Shown here piece by piece: positions 44,269-56,359 of a stretch of 64,000 bases of DNA. The first letter of the stretch is position 1, and each line of letters begins with the position of its first letter. The translations under genes were made by a program, and so were the position numbers. The stretch covers positions 1 to 64,000 of the forward strand of contig KL197750.1 of assembly GCA_000697665.1 (NCBI GenBank). The letters are read 5' to 3'. The notes below the pieces were generated by a model. That model made no database searches and had not been told where the DNA came from. It was given only the letters and a program-made list of their open reading frames with translations. Origin of the DNA: Jaapia argillacea MUCL 33604 (Eukaryota; Basidiomycota; Agaricomycetes; Jaapiales; Jaapiaceae).

Positions 44269-45233
44269 GATGGACACTGGAATCGTGTTTCCACTATTTG
44301 AGCCTAGTTGTCTTTGTATTTGCACGGTTTATATCGCGTCCTTCTGGATGAGACAAAACCCAATGTTATGTACAATCGACAGAATGGCGTCCTGGGTTCT
44401 ATTGTGATCAGTGGACCCGACGGTGTCATACGCAATATCAGAAAACGTCGCTCGAACGAAATCGACCAGCAACTGTTGCTCTGGTATGCTCAAGACAACG
44501 CGATCAAAATGGAAAGTCATCCAAACCAGGGCACCACATACTATGGACAACAGCACGGCGTTGGCACGGCAGCAGGATAGAACTGATGGGCGATAGATCG
44601 GATTTCGAAGAGGCAAGGAGAGTCATCGACCACGGAAACAAGTAATCAGAGAGACACGACCTGCGTCAAATTGCACTTAGCCAGGCAACTGGGGGAATAG
44701 GAAAGCGAGTGTACTACCGCAGTGGATCGTGAAAACTGGGGTCGACGACGTGTGCAGAGTCGAGCTCAACTGGGCGGACCAATCGACGACCCACGTGGCC
44801 ACGCGGACGGAGCTGCAGACAACGAACAGATGCCAACCTTGCTCACTGCGTTCTCCTCATGTTCTGCATCTCGAACATCAGAACGGCTATCCTGCTTCAT
44901 CGATGTTATCTGGAGCCAGCTAATCAACTTTTCTGGTATCCGTGAATGTGCCTCAGTGCAGTGGATTTGTCAGGGCTGTGTAGATAGGGAATCTTCGTAA
45001 TGGTCCCCTCATTGCGATCTCATCCCATCGTCTTCTGTTCATCTCTTTGAGGAAGATACAGTGCTCTCGATTAGAGAACCACCCCCAAACTCTCTGTCAC
45101 TGAACTCTCTTCCTCAGGTCTTTTGAGATCAAGCCGTCGTCTACCAAGGTATGCTTTCAAAAAGTCTTCCGCTATCTCGTTGATCGAGGGGTTTCCGTCG
45201 TTAGCAGCCCTCCCACACTGTTCAGTTGCTGTC
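44269..45233. other. Intergenic region
   Basis: No gene is supported. A plus-strand frame at 44308-44580 and others are probably the 3' UTR of the 12-exon gene. The right part should hold the promoter of the F-box gene at 45234; the frame of that gene stays open upstream to 45123 without clear family content. Confidence 0.45.
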
Positions 45234-46484
45234 ATGGGTGATACAACAGATGCAAAAGCCGCATCACTACCTCCCGAACTCCTTCAACGCATCCTCCACT
45301 ACTTACTCACAGGGTGTCTCGATCTTCATCAATCGCCCGATTGGCTCCCACAAGCATACCACCACCCAGCATCTTCGCAAACACCATTCCCCCGTGATCC
45401 TATCTACAAACCCATCGGTCCATCCCGGGCTCCCCTCCTGTCCCTCACTCTCGTCAACAAGCACTGGTCGATAGCAGCCATTAGGGTCTTGTATGACTAC
45501 GTGTCGGTTGGGAGTCACGAAAAGTCCTTGGCACTCGCCGAGACCTTGCGCAACTCCCCGTCACTCGCGCACTTAGTTCGCGCCCTCGACTTTGCGTATC
45601 AGGGACCTTCAAAAGGTGCTCGGGATGGTGTTTTGGAGATCATCCCAGCATGTCCAAATGTACAGCACGTTCGACTTGGGACATCCAGTATCCCCACATC
45701 ATCTCGATGTTCGTACCTCACGGCTTTGGGCGATTGCACTCGAATACGCACGTTTTGTCTTCGCGGGGAAACAAACTATGGCTCTCTGATCATTCGCAGA
45801 AGAGCCCCTCCCCTTTTCAATTTCGAAGATTTGGTCGACCTCATGGGACGCTGGCCGGACTTCCAGAACCTTTACCTATATCCGGGTTCAATCGTGGCCA
45901 AATCACCTTCTACTTCGAACGGTGTCGCGTGGACTTTACCATCCAATCTGCCGCGCGTCAAGGGTCTCGTACTTGTGGCTTCCACCGATCTCAAATTATT
46001 CCAGAAAGCTTTGTCTGTGACAAACTCGTTGGAACAACTCTCTCTAAACATCACCTATCCGGGCCAAGTTTACGAGATCGCTCCCATCTTAGTGTCCTCA
46101 CACGGCACCATGAGGCACCTTGATATAACAGTCCAGTGCCTCGGGAAACCCGAGCTCCCCGCCGCGTTCTACACTGCTCTCCCGAACCTCCCAAACCTCC
46201 TCTATCTCCGACTATCCGACACCTTCTTCCCCGTCCATCGCCTCAAACACTCATTGCCACCCAAGATCGGATTCCTCTCCATCCTTATATACCAGGATGA
46301 TTACAAAGCGCTGGCAGAGGAGTTGAGGAGACGTCGTGATTGGCTTCCATCTCTTCGCCATCTTGAGATACATGGTCCGTTTCCGAAACGCTGGAGGAAC
46401 TCTGATCCGTTTGATGTGGATGCCATAGATCGGGTGAAGCGGTATTGTAGGCGGCGGAAGTGTCATTTAGAAATTATTGATTGA
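45234..46484 (+). CDS. F-box/LRR paralogue D (module 1)
   Basis: One exon, with ATG at 45234 chosen because family similarity starts there (AASLPPELLQRILHYLL). An upstream in-frame start would add 37 residues without counterpart in the relatives. The F-box region (LPPELLQRILHYL, LVNKHWSIAAIRVLYDYVSV) precedes leucine-rich steps (LVRALDFAYQGP, VQHVRLGTSS, FQNLYLYPGS, LPRVKGLVLVAST, MRHLDITVQCL, LLYLRLSDTFFP, LRHLEIHGPFPKRW), ending CRRRKCHLEIID. It belongs to the LLQRILHYL subgroup with the copies at 49771 and 56874 and is a distant relative of the 35-41 kb array (shared DFPRDP or PFPRDP and HWS motifs). It is open and probably functional. Confidence 0.8.
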   Translation: MGDTTDAKAASLPPELLQRILHYLLTGCLDLHQSPDWLPQAYHHPASSQTPFPRDPIYKPIGPSRAPLLSLTLVNKHWSIAAIRVLYDYVSVGSHEKSLALAETLRNSPSLAHLVRALDFAYQGPSKGARDGVLEIIPACPNVQHVRLGTSSIPTSSRCSYLTALGDCTRIRTFCLRGETNYGSLIIRRRAPPLFNFEDLVDLMGRWPDFQNLYLYPGSIVAKSPSTSNGVAWTLPSNLPRVKGLVLVASTDLKLFQKALSVTNSLEQLSLNITYPGQVYEIAPILVSSHGTMRHLDITVQCLGKPELPAAFYTALPNLPNLLYLRLSDTFFPVHRLKHSLPPKIGFLSILIYQDDYKALAEELRRRRDWLPSLRHLEIHGPFPKRWRNSDPFDVDAIDRVKRYCRRRKCHLEIID

Positions 46485-46861
46485 GGCTGACGCACTGCGA
46501 ACTCTTTGTGTACGAACTGATGGTGTCAAGCGATACTTGTTTGGACTTGGCGCCTCTTGGATTGTGTTGAACGTCGGTCTATTGGGCGGTCCACGCAAGA
46601 CCACCATCAGGACTTCAACACCACCCCGAGCGCAACCAGTCCTGGTCGTGCCCGATCCTTCATTCAGCCCTCAGTTACTTCTATTCTACATTCTTGGACT
46701 TCCTTCATCTCGACTAGGTTACCGTCTCGTCAGTCGAGGAAGATTGCAGATCTCTGATCCCAAAATCACAATTCAGTTGAGATTTAGCAAATGCCGAGAG
46801 ACGAGGGCAGCCGTTAGGTCTGGCCGAAACAAAAAGCTTCGTGGTACGCTAATTCTCCAAT

Positions 46862-47819
46862 CTACCAATAAGTCGTAATATGCTGGGCCCCGCGTACACG
46901 ACGTTTTCGCACAGAACCTGAACCAACAGACACACCTTCCGAAACATCCCAAACCACCCTCCCATATTTCCTCTCCCCTTCCTCGACCAATTTCTCATTC
47001 AACTGGAAAACATCCACAACAGCTTTCTTCAGATCCATCTCACTTTCTGTCACTTTCCCTTCTTTCCCTTCGTTCCCTTCCGTTTGGCGTCGAGGCGACA
47101 AGGGGTGATTACACGTACACCCCAATCGATGCCACCTCTCCCGCACTTGTGTGATCCTGATGGCAAACTCAACTCCCATCTCCTTAGCTTCTTCGACGCT
47201 CACCGATTCCAACCTCTTCGCTAAGTCGGTAGCGCCCCAAGCGACCCACATCGGCATATGATATTTCATCCCTAATTGCATCCTATCGACTACGCTAATG
47301 GGTTTCATTCTCGAACTTTTGGATGAGAGGGTTCGGATGGCAGTGTCACGGATGGTTTCGAAATTCCACATTGAGGAGAGTTTGAGGATGGATAACCATT
47401 CTTCTGAAGTGGTGATGTCGTGTTTGTTGTGATTCCTAGGTGGTATGTTTTCAATCAAGTTGGTCAAACATTGGGGACGGACCACACCACTGTTAAACGT
47501 ACTTCGGGTACATAATTCTCAGCAGCCTCACAAAGTCTTTCTTCTTGATTCCCTCCAGTCGTAGGGGGTTCTCGTCACTCGATCCATCAACATCAGCTCC
47601 TTGAGTCGGCAGCTGGAACATATCTCGAAAGATGTCCGAATGATTCTCAAAGTACAATCTCGGTACTTTGAACAATTGATCCTCCACCTATACGTCTCCG
47701 TCCATCAGAGCAGTCGTCGTATACAATCAAAGGAAGTAGGTACTAACCAGGAAGATGACGTCCTCAAAGTAATAGGCGCCATACTCATCAGGATTACCAG
47801 TGTCAGTGCGAGTAGACAT
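46862..47819 (-). CDS. BTB/POZ domain protein
   Basis: Three exons (47819-47748, 47687-47503, 47435-46862) total 277 codons including the stop, beginning MSTRTDTGNPDEYGAYYFED. The BTB core follows the classic order: VIFLVEDQLFKVPRLYFENH, SDIFRDMFQLP, then a loop, PLRLEGIKKKDFVRLLRIMY. The rest is helical (EEWLSILKLSSMWNFETIRD, TAIRTLSSKSSRMKPISVVD), as in the large family of fungal BTB proteins with a C-terminal helical half. An acidic/basic tail ends at 46862. BTB proteins can be Cullin-3 adaptors, but many fungal ones of this form have no proven partner. It lies between the F-box gene and the dead membrane gene of module 1 and has no copy in modules 2 and 3. Confidence 0.85.
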
Positions 47820-48099
47820 AATGGACTGGTCCTCTATGAAGACGAATGCCGTGAAAGCTTCGAAGACAATCGATTTCACACCCTCGGTTTTTATATGCAA
47901 AGCGGGCGCCAGTAGACGCTGGAGAGTCACCTGCGAGTCACTCTATTAATTGCAGTGCATAAGGTTTGAGGGGCAGTACTCGCTCGAACATTCTATTAAA
48001 CACCGGTGGGCGGTCCCACCTGCGGGAAACAAGTACAGATGATAATTGACAGATTTCAAGCTCAAAGGGAGCGTGAAGTCATGGACGTAGTAGTGCACC

Positions 48100-48560
48100 T
48101 CTATCGTAGCACAGTCCCGAATATGAGCGTCGATACAATGTATGACCATCGAACGATTATTAGCAGCAGGCTGAACATTTCCACTAGTGATTGAAGACCG
48201 GCAAGAGATGTCGGCGCGATTCCGTCAAGGGTGCGTGGTACTTCCAAGAGATCGGTGAAGACGTGCAGGTTTGTCCGTGGGGCCGAGTCCTTTAAGTCGA
48301 GGAGCGCAACGCGATGGGGTTGGTGTTGGAGGTCTGTGATCTCCCGTGAGGCCGAGCTTAGACGTAACGCCCGAGATTGTACAGGAAAAGCGGGGTGCGA
48401 GCGGGAGCGCGGCGAGGATGAGGGTTGGGACGCAGATCTCCACGGGATATAGCACGGGGCAACGGCCGAGCCTGCGGGCAAGAGAGGGGGAAATCACACC
48501 TATACAGACAAGGTTCTGAACTACGTACGTCAAAGCTCACCGACTGCCTGCACAACAGTC
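48100..48560 (-). pseudogene. Internally deleted membrane-protein paralogue (module 1)
   Basis: The minus strand matches the membrane proteins at 51187 and 58716 in two separated pieces. One is the first membrane helix region (VPTLILAALPLAPRFSC against VLVFAAFLYDILTIRFP). The other is SREITDLQHQPHRVALLDLK against SRELTDLHHQSHRVALIEFK, followed by a decayed remainder. About 100 residues between these pieces and most of the C-terminal half are missing or unrecognisable. It is clearly non-functional. It holds the same place, facing the F-box gene, as the open copies in modules 2 and 3. Confidence 0.75.
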
Positions 48561-48589
48561 AAGAGCTTGAAGGACATTCTGGGCAGAGA

Positions 48590-49758
48590 ATGAATATCTT
48601 CGCCTTGACTGATTATAATGAACGAGATTGCGCGTACCACATGCAGATATACCCAACACTACGTGGGGACGTTCCGATGAATACGGTGGCTCCCATATGC
48701 GCGTATTTGCAGCTAGGATTTCGCGAATGGGAGTCAGGCTCGGAGCCCATTGCCCTGGGATCTAAGTGATATTTGGGTGATCAAAGCGAAGTAGAACAGA
48801 AGTTCGAAAGTAGATACCGTCCATTCCTCCATCAATCTGATCAACCTTCCAAGCATCGCACCAGCTCCTCTCCATGTGGTCTCTTCTTTCCTCATACCCA
48901 CGGGAACCAACAGTTCGAAATCTCCTCCCCAACCAAACCATCAAATGTGCTCTCGTCATCCATCTCGAAACATGCCAATTCTCCCGATCATGAATTATAC
49001 TCGCCCCATGCTCCTCGTGTGGCGCACAGTTGCCTCCTATTATCCAAACCTCAGCTCACAATTCACTCACCACTCGATCAAAGGTTCTATAAAAAAGACG
49101 GCATGAGGAGATGGCTAGTGGATGCGGTTGAATGAATACATGTATGGCAATGGGATTAACGGGTTGGATCGTAAAGAGTAAAAGAGCAAATGGCTGGCAG
49201 GAGTACTGGAGGGATGTATGTAAAACAAGCACCTCAAACATCTCATCCACCGCCTTCCCAGAGTCCGCTCAACCGTCCATAGTAATTCTCCACCTAAAAT
49301 CGGATTTGATTGAGAGGTTCGTTGGGAAAGGAGAGAGAGAGCGGGCAGTGGGGTTGAATGTCGTTAGGTCAAAGAAGTGGATAGACACATTAAGAAAACG
49401 GCTAGAATGTGGATACAGAACAAGACGAGTATCAACATCGTCCACTGAAGGCAAGCGAGGGTACTGCTTCCGTCCGAGTTGCTGCCCTCTTCACCAGTAT
49501 CCGTCAAACATCCTTCGATGGCGAAGTGCTGGGACGACACGTATTATTGATAACCCTCTTCACCTAAGTCAGGTTCTGTCTTGTGCTAGTCTCTTCCAAT
49601 TCCCCCGAACCACGAGCCATATACACCGTCATGAATCATATTCAACCATGACCTCAAATGTGCTTTTCTTACCACTCATCACCTTTCTGCCGATTGACGA
49701 GCCTTTCTAGTTGTCCTGCAAGGATCCCTACTATATCCATATCTCCGTAGAACACGTG
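48590..49758. repeat. Module flank sequence shared between units
   Basis: 48770-49130 is related to 53190-53500, 55000-55120, 61010-61170 and 61730-61890 (CTCGAAACA and CACTCGATC-type words in the same order). 49200-49758 is related to 56360-56870 (AATTCTCCACCT, CATCCTTCGATGGCGAAG against its variant, GTATTATTGA). A plus-strand frame of 192 residues at 49132-49710 crosses it, but the frame is not conserved in the other copy, so I do not call a gene. It contains the upstream region of the disrupted F-box copy E. Confidence 0.6.
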
Positions 49759-49770
49759 ATGGGCCGTACG

Positions 49771-50990
49771 ATGAAGCCAACGGCCGCGTCACTCCCACTC
49801 GAACTACTCCAGCGCATACTTCACTATTTGGTGATAGGATAGCTCGATCTCCACCGATGTCTTGATTGGCTCCCACAATCATACCATAACCCAGAGTCCA
49901 CGCAAAGGCCGTTCCCTCGCGATCCCGCCTATAAACCAATTGGAAAATCGCGGAGTCTCCTCCTCGCTGTTGCTCTCGTCAGCAAGCATTGGTCGATCGC
50001 CGCCCTCAGCGTTTTATACGATTATGTGTTTATTGGGAACCATGAAAGCGCCATAGCTGCTGTAGATATTATGCAGAGTTCACCTTCACTCACACGCATG
50101 GTCCGCGCTCTTGATTTTGGATATCTGGGTGCTCCGTATCGGGGACGGGATACTACCGCTGAGATCATCGCGGCGTGTACCAATGTTCAGCACATTCGAC
50201 TCGCACCCAACACATCCCGGAGTCGTTCTACACCTTGTTGAGCAAATGTCCCCCGATGCGCACATTTTGCGTTCGTGTTCCGACCACCCTCGACTCTTCC
50301 AGTATCCTTGCCCGTTCTACTTCATCCTTCGATTTCGACGATTTGACCCACCTCATGGGGCATTGGCCAGACCTTCAGAACCTATACTTATATCCAGGTT
50401 CGATTGTGACCTCCTCACCATCGACTTTGAACGATACGCCATGGATTATACCTCCCAATCTACCCCGTATGAAGGGTCTCGTAATCTCCACTCCCACGGA
50501 CCTCAGGTTGCTCCGGAAATTCTTGTCTCTGACGCGCTCGTTAGAGCAACTCTCCCTGAGCCTCACCTGCGCAAGCCAGGTTGACGAAGTTACCAACGTC
50601 TTGAAGTTGCCAAAGGATACCCTGAAGCACTTGGATCTAAAGTCCATGGCCCCCGGAGGCTCGAGCTATCAGCAGCATTCTATTCAGTTCTCCCATCTCC
50701 ATCACCTCAGAGTTCTCAAACTCATTGACAAGTTCTTCCCTCCCCATCTCCTTGAAACGTCACTCCCGCCTAGCATCGAATTCCTCACCTTAATTCTCTA
50801 CCAGGATGATTTCGCGGCGGTAGCGAAGGCTCTAGAGTCAGATCGTTCGCTCCCTTCCCTTCGTCATCTTGATTTATATGGACCAGTTCAAAGACGCTAT
50901 CGGAATTATCCTCGGGTGGGTTTGAATGCATCGGGCCTTTTGCAGGATTTTTGTGGCCGGCGAGGGTGTCATCTTGAAATAGTTGATTGA
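49771..50990 (+). pseudogene. F-box/LRR paralogue E (module 2), disrupted
   Basis: From ATG at 49771 it reads AASLPLELLQRILHYLVIG and then hits a TAG at 49840-49842, where copy F has CAG in the same context (one C to T change). The frame continues with family motifs (DWLPQSYHNPEST, HWSIAALSVLYDYVF) until about 50220-50235, where it slips. It is then open in the next frame to a stop at 50990 with the normal C-terminal part (MGHWPDLQNLYLYPGS, LEQLSLSLTC, FFPPHLLETSLPP, GRRGCHLEIVD). One nonsense change and one frameshift make it a recent pseudogene. Confidence 0.85.
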
Positions 50991-51186
50991 AATCACCCGG
51001 CTATTACCTTATGTTAGGATACGAACTGTTTCTGTACTACCAACATTCGCACGAGCTGGGGCGGTTCAATATGTTCCATCATCTACCATCTCTTCACTCA
51101 TTCGCTGTAATCCACTTCCGAACCGATTCACCCAATCACAAGTGACAGTCGTGACCCCTGAGCACAAGATTCTATTGTACATACCC

Positions 51187-52832
51187 CTAGCTACAATCAA
51201 CCCACGGGTATCTGTACAAAAGAAGTATGGAGTACAGCGCCATACTGAGATTGTTCAAAGTAACATAAAGCAAGATGTCAGCCGCCAGGGCGTAGCGAAG
51301 ACTATATAAACTACCTGAAATGCTAGCTATCCGCCACGTCATGCAGAACCATCTCACGTACATTATCGTCAGATATACGGAATAGGTCCAACTACTCTTG
51401 ATGGGGGTGAAGTGACGTATATTCCACCGTTCGCAGAATACGATGAAACCCCTCAGAGTTTCAAATCGAGTTCGGCTGCAACTCGGAAGATGAACCTGTG
51501 GACGAAACGTTTCGATGCAGAGATGCGTTATCATCGCAGGAAAGGTATACTTGAAACCGTCGGGGAGCAATCGACGCTGAATCCTGTCTCGGAGCCATTC
51601 CGTTACAGATGACTCAGAGGATGCTACCGTGATTTGGACATGTTCTTCGCATTTGGGGTGGCGCCCTATCGCAATCCGCAGAAAACAGTCTTGGGCAAAC
51701 CACCAGCAATTGAAGAGCGGCAAGTGTGACATCGTTATCAGATCGGCGAGGACGTACAGTTTCGTTCGTGGAGTCGAGTCCTTGAATTCGATGAGAGCAA
51801 CACGATGAGATTGGTGATGGAGGTCTGTGAGTTCCCGTGATGCTGCGATGGATTGAGGCGGATTGCCGTGACTGGAAGCTAGCCACTCTGTCTTGTTCCG
51901 TTCGACGCGAACAAAAAGCGTGTCTCCATCCTCCCTCAACTCGGACTTCCGCGACTGCCGCAACTCCGCAATCACAAAACAGTGCCTCCACAAGTCCTCT
52001 TGCTGCCACCATGATGCGGAGACGATGTGAGCATTTCTCCACTCAGCAACGCCATTTTCATCAAGAAGGGGCGGATTGGGGATTGGTGGTGTGCGATTTG
52101 TAACCAAGATGACGATAAAGACGAGGGTGGTGAAGAGGTACTGCAATGAGAATGCATCATCGACCGATTGCTGAAACCCATATGTCAGGGACACCACAGC
52201 CACAAAACGACAAACGATGTCCAGCGTGGACGAAAGGCCCGGGATTGTAGATGGAAAGCGGATTGTGAGAATATCGTACAAGAACGCAGCGAATACGAGG
52301 ACTGGACCACAGTTGTCCATCGGATACCAGCTCCATAGAGGTGGCGAGGAAGAGTTGCGGGCCTTGAAGGCTCTGGCGAGAAGAATCGCTACAACCAAGA
52401 GCGTATGAATTGCACCGCTTGATCCACTGTTCTGAAGTCTATACATACACGACATGAAAAGCACCCCGGCAACTAATAAACGGGTCTTGTTCTCGTAGGC
52501 GCCTATTTAAGAGAACAAGAACCATTCAGGAAGGATACAATTAGTAGAGAAACAAGATTCTTACGTCGCAAGGTCGGCGTATCTAAGAAAAGCTTGCGCA
52601 AGGAAAAAACCCCCAGACACACAGCCAAGAAGTCCGAGAGAATCCAGAAAGTGGTGTCGACACGAGTGTGGGGTACAGTTTCGCTAACAGCGCCGACAGT
52701 CAGTGGCAGTGGCTTTAACCTCCATAAAGCAAGCCTTCCTCGTTCCCAAACCACGTGTCTCGCGAAACATAGCTGGGATCCCTGTGGATGGGAGAAGGCG
52801 CATGGAGCAAGCTTGCGACTTGCTGCCGACAT
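51187..52832 (-). CDS. Multi-pass membrane protein of unknown function (module 2)
   Basis: Exons 52832-52565 and 52502-51187 join in phase to 528 codons including the stop. I see about seven hydrophobic segments: WILSDFLAVCLGVF, LLVAGVLFMSCMY, AIHTLLVVAILLA, VLVFAAFLYDILTI, VCRFVAVVSLTYGF, YLFTTLVFIVILV and, after a soluble central part of about 200 residues, YSVYLTIMYVRWFC plus a C-terminal hydrophobic stretch. The soluble part carries the best conserved words (WRNAHIVSASWWQQEDLWRH, LTDLHHQSHRVALIEFKDS). The family is not recognised and no catalytic motif is visible. The start is uncertain: the relative at 58716 uses a different upstream sequence. The gene faces the F-box copy E tail to tail over about 200 bp. 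Confidence 0.75.
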
Positions 52833-53339
52833 GATTCTTCCAACGTCGCCCAGTAGTTATGCCACACGATATCCTCGTGGTGCGTACGCAGGTTGTTCCC
52901 ACCTTATGAAGTATTCATTCCCGAATCCAGTTATCCGTTGTAACTGATATGTCAATGGATGAGGCTGTACGCACCTCGCGAGTGGCATGCCAATCACACG
53001 AGGACATTAGACAGGTCCGATATGAATGATTGCGATCAGTAGTCTGATGAAGGAGGTTGGTATTATGATAAGTATATGCCGCTGTGGGGATCACACGGTC
53101 GATATCAGGCTCAGGAATTTTGGGGTGTGCTAATGAAATGAGGCTTTGGGCGCGTTGAAAATAAGTATCGGAACAACTCTTGATTGGGCGTGATCAAAGC
53201 GAGGCATGACAACAAATGAGAAGCCATACCTTCCATTGCCAAATATCCTCCTGGCACGTCCCATCGATTGATCCGCTCATCGTCCAACCTCGTACAATAT
53301 CGCTACCCACCTAACCGCCATTGCATCTCCTACGTGTTC

Positions 53340-55370
53340 TTAGTGCTGGTTATCCTGTCCTATCTTGAGACACGGCAAGCTCCCCCTTGTCTCCATGGCC
53401 GTCCCACTCGCCAGACACATAAACTCCTCCGGTACCTCTAAATCTCAGCTGACAACTCAATCTCCAGTCGATGGAGGGTACCACGAAAAAAATAGGGAAC
53501 GAGAGCGGGAGAGATTCCAAAAACGTCTTGGTAGGCGATTTGCACGATTTGGTAAATATCAGTCAGGGGCGGTGGGGTGTTGAGCATTGGGTCGGGTAAG
53601 CGTTGGATTGGATTGGAGACGGAGATCGAATGAACGAGGATCGGGGTAGTTGAAAGGGCGGCCGAGTTAGGTTGTGTGACGAAGACTGCATTGGGTAGGT
53701 TATTGGTGCCTGGGTAAAGTGAACGAAGGTTGTATCCACCTTTTCAAAAGGATGGAAGAGAGATACCGAGATGATACAGGTCCAACGCCGATTATGGACG
53801 AGGATCGGGTCATTGAACTAGAATCGGGAGGTTGGGCATCGAGGGTTGGGTGAGGTTGAGTTGGATGGTGACGGAGATCAGATCGGGTGGGGCGAACGAG
53901 AGTTGTGATTTGCTTGAGTGAAGGATGAGATTGGGTGGGCAAGCGACCATGAGGCGGAGGGTGAATGAAGGATTGTTTTGGAAAGAGATTCTAGGCGTCG
54001 AAGAATGAATTTGGTGCCGTTGGAATGTGGTGATCGATCTCTTCATCCTCGACCATTTGTCGAAGTTTGATGTGTGCGGTTTGGCAAGAGTCGATCGATT
54101 CTGATCTTGGAAGGGAGGAAGGATGTTGGTGGGTATATATGCGATAATGACACGAGCGTGGTGAGTTGAGAATGCGACTTTCCTCAAGATGAAGGTGGCT
54201 AAAAAATGGAGATGTGTGGGGAAAATCACGAAGAAGTAAATGGTGTGGGATGTGACTCGGTCTCACCGTCAGCTTTAGGTCCTCGAACCCATCCTATCCC
54301 GTCTCATCGAAAGCACGTTCTCGCATCCGTCAACTCTATCTGAGCATCCTAGATTCCATCGCATCGCACCCACGAACCCAACCTGTCGCGTCCCAAACTC
54401 ATAATATGATAATATCCTCCCAAAAGTCGAGTCGAGAATCTCCCCCTCTCTACTTGAATTCCCCGCATTCTCCCGGTCAATAGCATATATTCGAGCTCTA
54501 AGAGTCTTTCGGCGTTGTGAGCATCTGGATTGTGTAAGTGACAGATAGGTGGCCAGGGGAGTGAGACGGGAGGGGTGAGAGAGTGTGTTGATATGTTGAC
54601 AGAGGGACTTGTCCGAGTGCAGAACGGTTCGAGGTGGAGGAAGGTGTCGAGGCGAGACAAGAAATGCTAAGTTGTTAGGAAGCCTCGGCGTGAGACGAAG
54701 ATCCAAGGGAATAAGGGGAAGGACGCACCGGATACTCCCAAAGCACTCTCACTCCCACATTCAGACTCCATCCCCGATCCGACCGTCCTCGAGTAGCAGG
54801 TGACGAGGTTCAGTCCTGTGACTTTGCGAGGTGACATCCATCTTGCGAGAGGATCGTTTTTGTGTGATGGGGCATCGATTGAGTGAAGCGGACTATTATC
54901 GAGTTGGAGGGAAGGAATTGAGGAGAGTGTTGTGATAACACCACTCTCCTAAGCCGGCGAAGATCCTCCCACCCAGCGCCAACCAACTACCTCATCTCGA
55001 AACACGATAATCCACCCAATGGTCGTCCACCTCGCGAGACGCTATGTTCCTCCGGTTCCCCAACCTCGGCCCTCGGCACACTCTCCACCAGATGGAGGGT
55101 CCCTGCGTCAAAAAAGGGATAAGACCTAACTCGACCGCCCTCTCAACCCTCCATCCAGCCCCACCCGATCCCGGTCCCAATCCAACGCGCACTCAACCCA
55201 ACACTCGACACCCCACCTCGCTCGTTCACCCAATCCTCTCATTCAGCCGCCCAACACAATTCTCGTTAACCCCACCCTACCCAACCTTCATCGCCCGCCC
55301 AACTTAACCCTCGCCACACCGTCCAACCTTAAAGCTTAACGTCCCCACTCAATCCTTGTTCGGCCACCCG
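53340..55370. repeat. Degenerate pyrimidine-rich repeat block 1
   Basis: The block is made of short, irregular reiterations around CCCAACC and CACCCAACTC. They lie on the minus strand at about 53560-53960 (seen as GGTTGGGTGAGGTTGAGTTGG) and on the plus strand at about 55130-55340. Between these lies copy 1 of a dispersed repeat (54000-54720; see its relatives at 55540 and 62600). No gene is supported; frames up to 143 residues are by-products of biased composition. The same type of block lies at 60880-62340. Confidence 0.65.
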
Positions 55371-55379
55371 AGATTCTAT

Positions 55380-56100
55380 CTGTCGAAGAGCGAATTCATT
55401 GTCCTTGGGTTGTGATAACCTATACACTTCGCTATGTCGTTGATCTTCGACGTTTCTTAGGTTTGTCTATGGGTTGGAGAGTGGTGGGCTCTCAACTTGA
55501 AAAGGAGGAAGAATCTTGGTGGGTGTATGCGTGATAATGATTGAGGGTGATGATTTGAGAATGTGTCGCGACGAAGGTAGCTAAAAACGGAGATACGTGG
55601 GGTGATGGTTTAGGACAAGATGGTGTGGGATGTCACTTAACTCACCGTAACATATACATCCTCAAACGGATCCTATGCTGTCCGATCGAAAGCACATTCT
55701 CGCATCCCATGCTAATCACCCTAGAGTCCATCACATCATATCCATGAACCCAACCTGTCGCGTCCCAAAACCCAGCATATGAGAATATCCTCCCTCGAGC
55801 TGTTCGAGCACGTCTACTCTCTCCACTCGAACACCCCCCATTCTCCAAATCGATGGAATCATGCTCAAGCTCAAGGAGTCTTTCGGTGTTGTGGGCATCG
55901 ATGAATTTTGGCGAGAAGAGGCGAGGGATGCGGGAGGAGACGATTAAGAAGTTGACAGAGGGAAAGGTCCAAGTGCAGATCGTTTTCGAGTGGAGGGAGG
56001 TGTCGAGTAGTGTAGAAGGCTGGGACGATGGGAGACAATGACACGAAAGCGTGGGCTATTGTCAGGCTTGAGGTGAGGACCCCAAGGGGATGATGGGGTG
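55380..56100. repeat. Dispersed repeat, copy 2
   Basis: About 55540-55880 matches 54140-54500 and 62590-62890: GGTAGCTAAAAACGGAGAT-like words, a TGGTGTGGGATG step, ATCGAAAGCACATTCTCGCAT and ACCCAACCTGTCGCGTCCCA occur in the same order. On the minus strand, copies 1 and 2 share translated words (GRI.SY, CENVLS, DAHN.ERLLELE), so the repeat may descend from a gene, but no copy is open throughout. Confidence 0.6.
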
Positions 56101-56359
56101 AAAACGCACGGATGCTCCCGTTACTATTTACATCCTTGTACGTGGATAGGTTGGATTGAATGGATCATAGTTCGTATTGAACCGAAGAATGTCGTTGCAG
56201 GGGCCGAGTGCTCGCCATAATAGGTGAAGGTAAAATACGATAGATGGACGATCGTGTCAGCCCCCTCGGTCAACTCCATGCTAACCTGTCATCAGAACCG
56301 TGTCCTCACGTTGGTTGGACGAACGAGCAAGTGGTGGGGTGTATGTAGCGTACACGCCT

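Noticed and set aside
45123-45233. Upstream extension of F-box copy D by 37 residues
   Set aside because: The relatives have no counterpart, and family similarity begins at the ATG at 45234.
49132-49710. A 192-residue plus-strand frame upstream of F-box copy E
   Set aside because: The homologous DNA at 56360-56870 does not keep the frame, so it is not under coding constraint.
54275-54706. A 143-residue minus-strand frame in the repeat block
   Set aside because: It lies in a dispersed repeat whose other copies are not open in this frame; kept only as a repeat observation.
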